Below are positions 32,735 through 42,959 of a stretch of DNA of 64,000 nt, piece by piece (position 1 is the first letter of the stretch; the number at the start of each line of letters is the position of its first letter). A model generated the notes under the pieces. It was not told the DNA's origin. It saw only the letters and a list, made by a program, of their open reading frames with translations, and did no database searches. Source of the stretch: Psococerastis gibbosa (taxonomy: Eukaryota > Arthropoda > Insecta > Psocodea > Psocidae); NCBI GenBank assembly GCA_963971405.1, contig OZ020487.1, forward strand, positions 9,335,344-9,399,343, in the 5' to 3' direction. A program made the position numbers and the translations under genes.

Positions 32735-32810
32735 CCAGGCGTAGATCGTGGGTTCGAATCCCGCCAAGCCCAGTTTTTTCCATATCCTCTAATTTCGGTA
32801 GTACCTAAGT
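32735..32810 (+). mobile_element. SINE IV 3' half, opposite orientation
   Basis: CAGGCGTAGATCGTGGGTTC, GAATCCCGCCAAGCCCAG, T-run and CATATCCTCTAATTTCGGT; box A half is missing. Confidence 0.75.
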
Positions 32811-32819
32811 AACGATTTT

Positions 32820-33185
32820 TCTACTATTCAAAGGAAGGGCCTCACACCAGCTGATAGGCGCCAGACCGACGAATTAAGAGCTGGAACAAAGACCGCTAAC
32901 ATTGTTGATAAAGCCCAGGAACGACGACTGTCATGGTGGGGCCACTTCGAAATTAGGCAGCCAGATGACCTGATAAGGATAAAACATATCGTAGCTGAGG
33001 GAAAAAGAAGACGAGGAAGGCCCAGCCTAATGGTAGAAGTTTGCCAAGACCTCAGAATTGTAGGAGCAACTGCAGCCGAAGCACAGAATCGCAAAGTGTC
33101 GAAGAGAACATGTCGTATCGCTGACCCCCCCTTAGGGATAAAAGCGAGGAAAAAGGAAAAAGAAACTTGTGTGAAACTTGTGTGA
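32820..33185 (+). pseudogene. LINE reverse transcriptase C-terminal tail
   Basis: An open frame without a usable ATG runs to TGA at 33183-33185. It reads TDELRAGTKTANIVDKAQE, RRLSWWGHFEIRQPDDLIRI, then GKRRRGRPSLMVEVCQDL and KRTCRIADPP. The WWGH block, the GRRRGRP block and the terminal cysteine/basic segment are the standard C-terminal end of insect endonuclease-reverse transcriptase elements. No catalytic residues are present, so it is a 5'-truncated relic; the frame is intact over about 120 codons. Confidence 0.85.
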
Positions 33186-33389
33186 AACTTGCTCAAAATC
33201 CCTATCATGCCGTTTACAGATTAACTTAAAAACAGGAATAGGTTAGAATAATTCTGAATAGTCAATAGACCCCAAGGTGTCACATGACAAGGATAATAGC
33301 ATTTACCTTATCAGCTATTGCTACATTTCGTTTTCAACGGAAAGGGTTAAGCACCCCCGTCAGCCTGGCGGGGGGAGTGAGTCTGTTTC

Positions 33390-33475
33390 TTATACATTGT
33401 AGTATTATATAGTACTATATATATAACACTGACATTAAATTAACTCTGCCTGAAGAGGTAACCTCCTCGTTTAGT
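33390..33475 (-). repeat. Third copy of the SINE IV-associated tail segment
   Basis: ATTGTAGTATTATATAGTAC, ATAACACTGACATTAAATTA and GAGGTAACCTCCTCGTT match 32177-32250 and 32500-32575 without the tRNA-like head. Confidence 0.75.
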
Positions 33476-33799
33476 CTGTTTCTTAACTTGAAGCACCGTA
33501 TAGGGGCAGACTCCTTGATCTCAGGTAGAAGGGGAGTTGACCGACAGGGGGACCTCCTGAATGTAGTGGGTTCCGAACCACTTGAGGAGTAATGTAAACT
33601 GTAGTTGCGGTTGTAGTTGTAATAGGGTTGCTTAAAGCAGAAATGCCGGAAAACCTAACAAACCAGTTCACACTACAACTTGAAAATAGGGAGTACTTGC
33701 TTTGCAAGCCCTGTTGGTGATTCATGCTAAAGTCTTATAATTTTTTTTACCTTTTCTTTCAGGTAAGTTTAAATCATCATTGTAAATCAGGTACAGGTA

Positions 33800-34239
33800 A
33801 AGCCGCGGTCCGACTAGGCTGGCTACCAGCCGCTACTAACCAGCCGCTGGTAAATATCGCCAGCAGCCAGCGGATCTGAAGGGTTCACATTGAAGGTATA
33901 AACTAACCGCTAGTATAGTGCTGTTGATGACTTGAAAACATTGTGAAAATGCTATGCTAGCATAATAAAACAAACTAGACACTTAAATCACCAGCCACAT
34001 GTGAGCTACTGGGGGTTCACATTGGCTGGCTGGCGCCAGCAAAGAGATCACGTGACTAACAGCGGCGAGTAGCCAGCGCTAAAAAGTTAAACATGTTCAA
34101 CTTCCGATTGTTGCTAGTAAACACTAGCCAGCTGGCATTCACCAGCCGCTGGTTCTGGGTCAGACTAGGCTTCTTGCGGACAATATTACCAACGGCGGGT
34201 TAGTAGCGGCTGGTAACCAGCCTTGTCGGACCGCGGCTT
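33800..34239. mobile_element. MITE with long terminal inverted repeats (about 45 bp)
   Basis: Starts AAGCCGCGGTCCGACTAGGC and ends with the near-complement GTCGGACCGCGGCTT; inner blocks CTGGCTACCAGCCGCTACTA and TAGTAGCGGCTGGTAACCAG also pair. About 440 bp with many CCAGC repeats inside. Superfamily unassigned; flanks (GGT...AAAC) show no clear target duplication. Confidence 0.7.
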
Positions 34240-34771
34240 AAACGTCAACGCCGCTTTTGAAGACTTTATTCCGACGAAACTAACGTTTGGGAAAAGGGTA
34301 GGTACCACATCAAAGTCTGTTACAAAATAATGTCGACTCAAAGAAGCTGGTGAAAACGGTCACGTCCTGAAGTTTTTTGGAGCTTTTAAAATATGAGAAT
34401 TTTGGAGTCAGAACAAAATACCTGATAACGTCTATCTCAATTTCTCAAAACCAAAGCGCACAACCGCAGGCATTTTGGAAATTCCCACCACACATCCCTT
34501 TCTGGGATCAAGGGGGAGTTAAGTTTCTGAACTGGCCTATTCTCTAGGCATTTCACGACCACTTGTGTCTGTAGGGCTTATTTCTTACAGGATCCTCCAC
34601 TGATGGTTTGTTGATATGAAATGGGGCTTATTATAGGCTTAAATCTACCATGATATTACACTGGGGTACGATTTATAGAGTATTTGCGGTATTCTTAGAG
34701 TGAGGATCAGAGATAAACGTGAATTCGTATCTACAAACTTTCGTTTACAGAAACTAGTACTTGCTCTAAAG

Positions 34772-35084
34772 CAGGGGTTCCCAAACTGTGGTCCATGGAC
34801 CACCGGTGGTTCATAGACATAATAATCGTATATTATACGGACCAAAGTAAGAAATTAATTAAATCAGCTGAGATATTGGAAACTTTAAGTAAAATACAGT
34901 AGGGAAGTCTTGGCACTGAACTGTAAAATCCGACCGATACCAGTCCTAAACATTTAATCAAATGTTAGCATGCAAAATTGTAGGCACAAATCATCCTAGA
35001 ATTTGATGATTTTCCTGTGGTGGTCCACGGAAAATCATGAAATAATCTAGTGGTCCATGGACAAAAAAAGGTTGGAAACCCCTG
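34772..35084. mobile_element. hAT-type MITE (CAGGGGTTCCCAAACT ends)
   Basis: 313 bp. Ends CAGGGGTTCCCAAACTGTGG and (reverse complement) CAGGGGTTTCCAACC; flanked by CTCTAAAG at 34764-34771 and CTCTAGAG at 35085-35092 (7 of 8). Inner blocks GTGGTCCATGGACCAC and TGGTCCATGGA extend the symmetry. These ends are typical of widespread hAT/Buster-type non-autonomous elements. Confidence 0.85.
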
Positions 35085-35109
35085 CTCTAGAGAATCAGAA
35101 TAACCTACT

Positions 35110-35330
35110 TACCCTCAAACGTACCAAGAGTTGAAGAGGAAGGCACAGGACCAAGAGAGCCGGAGGATGATGTGCAGAAGTCTACGCAGTTTTAATGAAG
35201 ATGTCGACCGCAGATGCTGGCGAAACGTTTGGGAGTACACATTCAGAACGACCACGGCCTATCATCCCGGATTCTACTGCTTCATCACCTAACTCCGGCC
35301 GTGAAAGCCTTCGTCATTATACCACAATTT
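35110..35330 (+). mobile_element. PLE terminal repeat fragment with hammerhead-like core
   Basis: TCTACGCAGTTTTAATGAAG, GTCGACCGCAGATGCTGGC, GAAACGTTTGGG and CGGCCTATCATCCCGGATTC form the order seen in the minus-strand copy at 60130-60420. Penelope-like elements are known to carry hammerhead ribozymes in their terminal repeats. Here a (C/A)TGAAGA element, a pairable stem and GAAAC are visible, with one core C replaced. Confidence 0.55.
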
Positions 35331-35984
35331 ACTCTTATTGATGTCACCAGACAGTTTAAACTTGCGGATTATATAGGCCTATGTGTATATGTCAACAATA
35401 TTGGCAACAAAACATCAATTTAAAATTGCAGAAACCGACGCCCCGCTTGTAATTAATATTGACAACTGATTTCATTTAATATTGCAAATGAGTGATTTAC
35501 ATCATTGCTGCCGGCGCTATAGCTTCAGCTGAAAGTTACATCTGATGTTAAAATAAACAAATTAATTAATTTCTATGTAGCCTATGATGTTTTAATGGAA
35601 TAGCCTTTAAGCCTTAAGGGGCCGTTCAAATATTACGCAAGCACTCGAGGGGGGGGGGGGGGGTTCGGGCGTGATTACTACTGATGACAAGGGGAGAGGG
35701 GGAATTATGCTCTTATGCTGAATATACGTAAGCGGTAAGCTTTCCTTATAACTAGGTAATACCATAAACTTATAATTTAAAAATGAAACTACAACCTTTA
35801 AAGCGCCAAAACATTAACAGACCTGCTAATAAAAGTGTTCGGTTCTGTTACACGAATTAACAACTAAAACATAACTGAAGTTAGGAACGATCGTTCCACA
35901 GAAAAATTATTTTTTAGTCAATTTTCATGATAATGTCTTTTTTATTTTTTAAAACTCAACTATCAAGGTGCAAGCGACCTATTG

Positions 35985-36235
35985 GATTTTGTTTACATTA
36001 ATAACAACTACAATATTTGTGAAGTTTTTGGAGAGTAAAACCCCCCAAATTTGGGCTAGGGGGGGGGGGGGGCTCGAAACCGTCCCGAGATATGATTTTT
36101 GTGGACGTATGTACATGCCACATTTCAACAAAATCCACCAAGTAGTTTGCCTACAAATCGACGAACAGACCTAGAGACAAACCGTCAAACAGACTGACAG
36201 ACAGACAGGCAATTTCGTGTAAAACACTTTTTGTT
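35985..36235 (-). mobile_element. TCTG element fragment
   Basis: Reverse-orientation piece from TTAATAACAACTACAATATT through poly-G, GAGATATGATTTTTGTGGAC, TAGTTTGCCTACAAATCGAC and an AGACAGACAG microsatellite to AATTTCGTGTAAAACAC. Confidence 0.7.
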
Positions 36236-36941
36236 GTTTTTGTTTGTTTTTGTTGCAACAAATCTCCGCCGGTTGAAGTCTTGGTACGTTACGTACTTCT
36301 TATCGGTCTAGGTTTTTTAAAATTATATTCTGATATTGACGTTGATATTGATCAAGTTATACAATACTAAGATTAGCCAAAAGTGGAAAAAAAAGATTTT
36401 GTTTTGTAAATATTTCAATTTTGTAAATTTGAATATTTCTTTTTGAGGCAGGTAGCAATTTTTATTGAGCCTATGAATTATAATTTCAGAATTCAGACAA
36501 TTGATGAACAAACAAACTAAGTCGAAAACGTAAGAGATTCAAAACAATTTCATTTCAGCCTAATTTTAAGAACATATTTCTATATATTTTTCGGGGGGGG
36601 GGGGGGGTGGTGGTAAGGCTACTTCTACACGCACAACTTTTACTGGGTCTTTCACTTGGATCCACCTTTGGCGCCACTAGCCCATCTAGTAATTTTAATG
36701 CTATACGTGTAGTACATCACAGACTTTTTAATTGAATTTATTATGTGCTGTTGACCTGTTATAAAATATAAAATTAAAGAAAACAAATATATGTAATAAT
36801 TTTTTTTTTTATTCAATAGCCTACAAAAAATTTTATATCCCATTGTAAACCATTTTAAAACGTAATTTTATTTGGCACGAGTAGCGTTTATTCAGAGCTT
36901 ATACACAGCTTATGCAGTATTGTTTTAATGCAGTATTCTTT

Positions 36942-37512
36942 CGCCGGCTATTCCACCGACCAATTTGCTTCACTTGTGTTTTGAGATTTTTTGTTTGTTT
37001 TGTTTTAAGGTGCCCATTCCATTGACCGGCTAGGGCTATTTCCAACAACGGTGACGTGGTAGCAGACATTCAAGACTTAGGTGGCGTTTCCACCGACCTC
37101 GCATTGCAGAATTGACGGAAATGTTTATTTTCCTCTATGCCATAGTTAAAATTGATCAATGATCATACAGTAAAATCACAAACAAACAAACTAAAATTAA
37201 AAAATAGCTTCATGGGATATGTTAATTACAAACATTTTAATAGATTTCTATTAAAAAAAAAAAACATTTCCGTCAATGTCCTTTGCAATCTGCAATGCGA
37301 GATCGGTGGAAACGCTACCTAAGTCTTGAATGTCTGCTACCACGTCATCGTTGTTGGAAATAGCCCTAGCCGGTCAATGGAATGGGCGCCTTAGGAGACT
37401 AGTATGCCTTGAAACTTATCTATTATAAATTAAGTTATAATATGGTAAAGACTTATTAATGATGTCTGCTACCACGATTAGTGAAGCAAATCAGTCGGTG
37501 GAATAGCCGCCT
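36942..37512. mobile_element. PIF-type MITE (outer), interrupted by another
   Basis: Outer ends CGGCTATTCCACCGACCAATTT and the complement of AAATCAGTCGGTGGAATAGCCG pair across the inner element; TTTGCTTCACT/AGTGAAGCAAA extends the inverted repeat, and GTGGTAGCAGACAT is present on the right arm only. Confidence 0.7.
37009..37390. mobile_element. PIF-type MITE (inner), long family
   Basis: Ends GGTGCCCATTCCATTGACCG and CGGTCAATGGAATGGGCGCC, flanked by TAA/TTA. The interior matches 19908-20292 (GTGACGTGGTAGCAGACATT; TTTCCACCGACCTCGCATTG; TGATCAATGATCA). Confidence 0.8.
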
Positions 37513-37659
37513 TCCCGAGACTTTACAATGAACAGACAGGCCTGGGTAAGTTTTCTGGTAGCCTAAATTTAGTTTTGCGACATTAGGTTGGGTGACCTCA
37601 AGTCCCTGATGCCCTCTGTCAGTCAATCCAATGCTTCTTTGCAACTGGACTACAATGGC

Positions 37660-37880
37660 CCTCAATTTTTTTGAAAGGCCATTCGGGCAGTGGGGCATTC
37701 TCCTGCAGGGGCCGTGGCCGGGGAAGTTGCCATAGCAACCAAAGACGCGGGTGCGCGCACGGCAGCGATTTGGGGTGTCGGCCTGTTATCAGAACAACCG
37801 GGGACAGTCGTGCTTCGTCGCGCGGCCTCCTCGGACCCGAGTGTCGCGTACGCCTATGTATCGCACTTTGTAAGTGCGAA
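37660..37880. promoter_or_regulatory. CpG-rich patch with a perfect X-box palindrome
   Basis: About 200 bp of CpG-dense DNA (GACGCGGGTGCGCGCACGGC, CGTCGCGCGGCC) in AT-rich surroundings. GTTGCCATAGCAAC at 37726-37739 is an exact RFX-type X-box with complementary half-sites GTTGCC and AGCAAC (one transition from full symmetry). Frames exist on both strands but resemble no known protein. It is a candidate promoter with no gene identified; it might instead be part of a GC-rich repeat. Confidence 0.4.
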
Positions 37881-38465
37881 AGTGCCTCCCTCCCCCTTTG
37901 TGTCAACTAGTTCTAAATTGGTACTGATTCTTCTTAGAACAGAAAACGGTCGTGGTTGGACCCTTCCACCCTCTTGGTTCTGTATGTTGTGTACGCCTAT
38001 GCTGTATACCAACTCAGTACGAAAGTCCCCCCCTTTGTGTCATCTTATCATAAACAACAGGTTATAATGTAATTAGAGATCATGCTGCTTCGATGCTCGA
38101 CCCCAATTGTTACGGAGTGTCGCGTAGCCTATGCATTGTACCATATAACACATCTGTCTATAGTAATGCTAAATTTAGGTATTGCGAAATAAGCTGGTGG
38201 GAAATTTTGCTCTCCACTTATGACCTTTCTGTAAAAACGACTCCTCATTCTCAATGGGCGCAAACTTAAACGAGAGGCCTGATACATCGAAAGTGGCCCA
38301 AGTAATCCATATGGACATATGTAGGTATTCGCAGTCCCATTATTCTGGACCTATTGTACAACCTATGATGGTCAATGTGAATTTTACAGGTTTGAAGTGT
38401 GCCTGCAAGCATAATCTGGGATGTATGGAAGTTTTCGATGTTCTTAAGATTAAAGTGTCTGAGAT

Positions 38466-38642
38466 CAAGGGCTGATCCAGTGGACAATTTGAGGGGAGAG
38501 GGGTGTCACAAGTTGTATGTAAGTTTAAAAGGTAATTTGTTTGTTAAAAAATTGAGTTTTATTCAATTAAAAAATCGTATGAATTTAAATAGATAGGGGG
38601 GGGGTCATGACTCCCTTGACCCCCTCCGTGGATCCACCACTG
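38466..38642. mobile_element. hAT-type MITE, 177 bp, perfect 8-bp target duplication
   Basis: Ends CAAGGGCTGATCCAGTGG and (reverse complement) CAGTGGTGGATCCACGG, flanked by TCTGAGAT at 38458-38465 and 38643-38650. Body is the reverse complement of 24549-24732. Confidence 0.85.
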
Positions 38643-38650
38643 TCTGAGAT

Positions 38651-38765
38651 TATGATAAAGCAGTGGAATCCGGAATGATCTTCAGATCTGAAGACCGATC
38701 TTCACATCTTCAGATCGGCCACGGCTTATCATCCCGGATTCTACTGCTTCATCATGTAACTCCAG
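38651..38765. mobile_element. Inverted PLE terminal fragments
   Basis: GATAAAGCAGTGGAATCCGG (38655-38674) and CCCGGATTCTACTGCTTCAT (38735-38755) are near complements; between them lie TCTGAAGACCGATCTTCAC and ATCTTCAGATCGGCCACGGC, themselves able to pair. The right half matches the PLE terminal block at 35256-35290 and 60130-60145. Confidence 0.5.
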
Positions 38766-38774
38766 CTGTGAAGT

Positions 38775-38925
38775 CAGGACATGTAGAGTTGTGGTACAGA
38801 CCGACTTTCACCCGAATGGTTGTTGGATCGAGTCCCACACTTGCTACTTTTTCAGGCCATGCTTTAGAGGGTATGTAAAGCAGGCAGTCCCGGGTCTTCT
38901 TAGTTGAGTGTAAGTCTTTGTAATT
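38775..38925 (+). mobile_element. SINE family III copy
   Basis: GACATGTAGAGTTGTGGTAC, a box B variant (GGATCGAGTCCC), CAGGCCATGCTTTAGAGGG and CAGTCCCGGGTCTTCTTAG; the 3' tail is replaced by the tandem duplication that follows. Confidence 0.7.
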
Positions 38926-39225
38926 ATATTATCTGAAAATACGTTCCAGTATATTGATTCATCCATCCACCTTCTTTTAAGGGAACTTGGCGGCTAGTTC
39001 TTCTCCAGTCAGAAGAAAGAAAAAAGTAGCATTAACTGCACTGCAGTTTTTGAATAAAAAACTCAACCGTCTTTGAAATTATATTATCTGAGATTGCGTT
39101 CCAGTATTGTTGGTTCATCCATCTTATGAGGGAACTTGGCGGCTAGTTCTTCTCCAGTCAGAAGAAATAAAAAAGTAGCATTGACTGCACTTGAGTTTTC
39201 GAAATAAACTCAACAGTCTGTTGCA
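38916..39225. repeat. Tandem duplication, two units of about 155 bp
   Basis: Units begin CTTTGTAATTATATTATCTG (38916) and CTTTGAAATTATATTATCTG (39071). Both contain GGGAACTTGGCGGCTAGTTC and TTCTCCAGTCAGAAGAAA, ending in a CTCAAC block. Confidence 0.85.
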
Positions 39226-39549
39226 GAAAATGCACTTCCCACAGACGGAAATTTTTTTAATTTATGATTGAAAGTAATACTTTTTCAATGGAAGAAGCTC
39301 TGCAACTCATCATGAAATCGGATTGCAAGCTCTTTTTCTTTTGTTAACTTACTTAGGAGATATTTCTTTCAATTTTAATTTTTCACATTTTGCGTTTTTA
39401 TAAAAACCTAAAAGCTCTCTCGATATTGCCAGAAACTGAATTCTTTTTAGTATTTTCTCTATTGAGAAGAGTTTTATATTGAGATTGGAGTCGTCTAACA
39501 GGATTTATGAGTCTATAAAATGAACATTATTCTATGCTTGAACAGTATG
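39226..39549. other. AT-rich DNA, nothing recognised
   Basis: No coding or repeat family identified. Confidence 0.4.
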
Positions 39550-39552
39550 TAA

Positions 39553-39678
39553 GGTGGGGATTCCACCAACGTCAATAGTGATATTAAATGTGGTTTTGAC
39601 GTGGTAGCAGACATTAAAGACATACTAAAAATGTCTGCTACATTTAATATCACTATTGACGTTGGTGGAATCCCCGCC
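39553..39678. mobile_element. Short PIF-type MITE, near-perfect palindrome
   Basis: 126 bp: GGTGGGGATTCCACCAACGT at one end and ACGTTGGTGGAATCCCCGCC at the other, with TCAATAGTGATATTAAATGT pairing internally; flanked by TAA (39550-39552, 39679-39681). Carries the family core ACGTGGTAGCAGACATTAAA. Confidence 0.85.
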
Positions 39679-39836
39679 TAAAGGCGTATTGTTCATTACT
39701 TGTGACTGGGCGGCTTGTGAAGTGGGTAGCCTACCTTCCTGTTCAGGGGGGAAGGGGATCTGCTGGGCATAAAGCACCCCCCCCCCCAGAATGACAAATA
39801 GGGAAATTAATAAATCTAGTACCGTTTATATTGTCA

Positions 39837-40060
39837 GGATATGTAGAGTAGTGGAACGGACTCGGACTTTCACCAAAAAGGTTGTTGGTTCGTGTCCTAC
39901 ACTAGTACATTTTCTGGCCATGCTTCGGAGGGCATGTAAAGCAGACGGTCCCGGGCTTTCCTAGTTGAGTGTAAGAGAGGGCTTTATAGCCCTAACTCCG
40001 CCAGGTTGGCTTAGTTATAGAACAAAAAAGTCATTATTTATTTTTTTATTTATATTAAGG
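39837..40060 (+). mobile_element. SINE family III, near full-length
   Basis: Head GGATATGTAGAGTAGTGGAA, box B variant GGTTCGTGTCC, body GCCATGCTTCGGAGGGCATG, GGCTTTATAGCCCTAACTCC, GTTGGCTTAGTTATAGAAC and an (ATTT)n tail ending near 40058. Confidence 0.75.
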
Positions 40061-40309
40061 CAAGAGGTGGTCTGCAGCAGCTGATGTTCGTAAGTCAATA
40101 GCCGAAGGCAAAGTAACTTTGGAGGTAGGTTAGGTTAGGTCGGGTAATGTCGAAAACGTGGAGATACACGTTTCCATGGCATTATTTTTCTATGTAGAAA
40201 ACCTGGAGTTCTATTCCTATACTTTCACATGGGGAAAACCAAACGCAGTGAATACCCCTTTTGTATACGATATGAATCGAAATTCTTTGAATTTTGGTAG
40301 GTATTACAC

Positions 40310-41236
40310 CATTGGCGTAAATTCCCAAAATTTCTGGGGGGGGGGGGGGGGCTTTACGACCCAAGACTGTAATACCCCGAGAAAAAAAAATCGATAAATG
40401 GGCCCAAATTAGTGAGGTTTTACGCATATTATACCCTGGAGAAAGGGGGGCCCGGGGTCTCCCCCGGAGAACAAAAATTGATGAATTGGCCCAAATAAGT
40501 GAGGTTTTACGAATATTCTATACTGGAGAAAGGGGGGCCCGGGGGTCTCTCCCGGAGAAAAAAAGAAGATGAATAGGCCCAAATTAGGGAGGTTTTACGC
40601 ACTTTGCAAGCAGCACAGTTGAGATTTTACCGACGAATAAACCTACAACTGGCAACTGGCAAAGAAAATTTTTGAAGAAATAGGTCTGAAATATTGGGGT
40701 TTTAATCATTTTGAGTAATATATTTTTGTGAAATGACTTTTATCGGATAGGTCAATACATCTGTTGATTTTTTTCATGATGTCCATCATGTGAAATAAGC
40801 ATACCAAGAATTAATTTCCCTTTCGTTATTGTGAATACTATGCCTTTGCCTTCATCACGTCTTTGTCACCAGAAATCGTGGGGGGGGGGGGGCTTAGCCC
40901 AGGACCCCCCTATTTACGCCAATGTTTGCAAGCAGTACAAAATTGAGATATTTTAACGGCGAATAAACCTACCATTGAGGGGGGCCCGGGGGTCTCCCCC
41001 TGAGAAAATTTTGGAATAAATAGCTCTGAAGTATTGGGGTTTTCAGCATTATTAGTAATATATTTTTTGTGAAAGTACCTGGTCAATATGTTGATTTTTT
41101 TCATGTAAAATAAGCATACTAAGAATTAATTTCCCTTTCATTATTGTGGATACTATGCCTTTAGCCTCCATAACGTCTTCGTCACCAAAAATCCTGGGGG
41201 GCTAAGCCCCCCAGGACCCCCCTATTTACGCCAATG
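40310..41236. mobile_element. Composite hAT-type element, perfect 8-bp target duplication
   Basis: Ends CATTGGCGTAAAT and ATTTACGCCAATG, flanked by TATTACAC at 40302-40309 and 41237-41244. The right side contains a tandem duplication of about 315 bp (units starting TTTGCAAGCAG near 40612 and 40926), so a copy of the terminal CTATTTACGCCAATG also lies inside at about 40907-40924. Several GGGGGGCCCGGGGGTCTC blocks recur. No coding capacity. Confidence 0.85.
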
Positions 41237-41244
41237 TATTACAC

Positions 41245-42157
41245 GTTCCAATTTATTTTTCTTATACTCATGGATCAAATATTGGGACAACATTAGATTA
41301 TTGCGTAATCAGGGGAAGTACGTGTGAATTACTTCTCGAAATGCTGAATTGAAAAATCCATGAGTCAAGAGAAGCGCAATATTCATTTCCCATTTTTAAA
41401 CGTATTCATACCCACATCATTTGATATTCAATAAATGCATAATTTTGTTTCCCAAAAATCCAGTTTTGCAGCTTTTATTTTTCAAATATTATATGTTTGA
41501 GGTTTTACTGAAACATATAGCCTAGTAAGATTGAAGTAACCTCAGCAAAAAATTACATGATGGTAAGATTGTGTTTGACTGTCGGTAGGACTATGCTTAC
41601 CTCTGGGATCAAATTTACTCACAGGAACGTTCACTAGAACATGATGGTAGGAATTCCTTAGAAAAACTCCCACCATCGCATCGTATCGTTGGAATCCGAG
41701 GGGAGCTGCCGGGTATAGGAATAGGGAAAAACGTGGCGCCTTCATATTCGGATTCCACTTTCTGAAAGTCGAGGGCGTGTCAGTGGAGAAGAATTGTGAA
41801 TGCAAAGAGTGAGCGATTGTTTACTTAGGATTCAACTTTGTTGACGAGAATTTTGTTTTATCAACAAAACCTTTCCCTTATCTCACTTGACCTGGTGTAG
41901 TGACATGACACGGCTTATAGCTTGACGAGATGAATTATTTATTTTAGACCCATTTCAATTTTGTATTTTAGCGCGAAAGGTTTAATCCACTACCTTGGCT
42001 TCATAAAAAATTGATGATTTCTGAGTCTAGAGTTGATTTGATCCGGCATTTGTTCCGAAACGGGCCAAACCCAAAAAATCACCATTTGGTCTCGATTATC
42101 GGTCTCCGACCGTTCAACATTTAGTGTGGCTGCAGCGTAGAAGGCGTCAACCGACCT
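41245..42157. other. No gene seen
   Basis: AT-rich. No convincing coding family on either strand. Confidence 0.4.
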
Positions 42158-42304
42158 GAGCGCCCGAGAAAAGGATATCTGCAGCAAGTGGTGGAGGATG
42201 CAGGGGCCAATACATACGTGGAGCTGAAAAGGGTGTGCCAGGATCGAGGGGAGTGGAGGCATCCATGCATGTTGCTGCCAACCGGCCAGCGGACTGTAAA
42301 TTGA
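42158..42304 (+). pseudogene. LINE reverse transcriptase C-terminal tail, twin of 30995-31141
   Basis: The frame ERPRKGYLQQVVEDA, TYVELKRVCQDRGEWRH ends at TGA 42302-42304. DNA identity to 30995-31141 is very high, while flanks differ on both sides. Only the basic C-terminal tail of the reverse transcriptase remains, so it is a short relic. Confidence 0.75.
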
Positions 42305-42734
42305 AGAAGACTTTAAAAGTATTACTAAATTTTTCCAAATACAGTATTTTCTGCTGTCTGTTGGTCAATAATTATAACAATAACAAAAAATATTAATGAT
42401 CTTGACTGTGATATCATTAATCAATTAAATAAATAAATAAATATCCATTTATTTGAAAACAAGACAGAAACAACTTCCAATAAAATGCAACTTTACTCTT
42501 ATGCAGTACCTATATTTCATGCAATAATACGTAATACACATACAGTACAAATCACGCAGTACATGTGCATAATACACAATACATATACGTAACACACAAT
42601 GTTAGAGAATATATGTGCATTCCGTTGTGTACTTTTGTATACTTTAAGCCATTTCATTGTCATTTCGGAGTCTGAATCAGAATATTCTATTTTTTTTTTG
42701 TTCTTTCTGCAGAAGTGCAGTATTTTCTTAAAAA

Positions 42735-42890
42735 GCAAGTGTGCCGTTTCTTGTAGAGACAGATTTGTCAAAGAGGATTGAAAATGTTATAAGTACGGTT
42801 GAAGACCTTCATGCGGTTTCGAATGGCCTTCCTATAACTCAGGAAATCGTCCATAAAATACTAATAGAAATACCTGCTGAAAGTTTTTCC
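42735..42890 (-). pseudogene. Ionotropic receptor (IR) fragment, pore to TM2
   Basis: Bases 42765-42882 align without gaps to 44041-44158 of the intact IR gene, with roughly 80% identity by eye. In the receptor frame the minus strand reads SISILWTIS, stop, VIGRPFETA, stop, then SSTVLITFSILFD. This corresponds to residues about 320-355 of the intact protein (pore loop into TM2). Two in-frame stops and the loss of everything else make it a pseudogene. It lies about 500 bp downstream of the intact gene on the same strand, so it is probably the remnant of a third tandem IR copy. A plus-strand open frame over it is a shadow. Confidence 0.85.
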
Positions 42891-42959
42891 CGTTCCATAG
42901 CCAAAACTAATCTTATGACAACTTACTATAAAAGATACAATTCACGACCATTCTAAAGC

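Noticed and set aside
37690..38067. 125-codon alanine-rich frame in the CpG patch as a gene
   Set aside because: Long frames exist on both strands because stop codons are rare in CpG-rich DNA; neither resembles a known protein.
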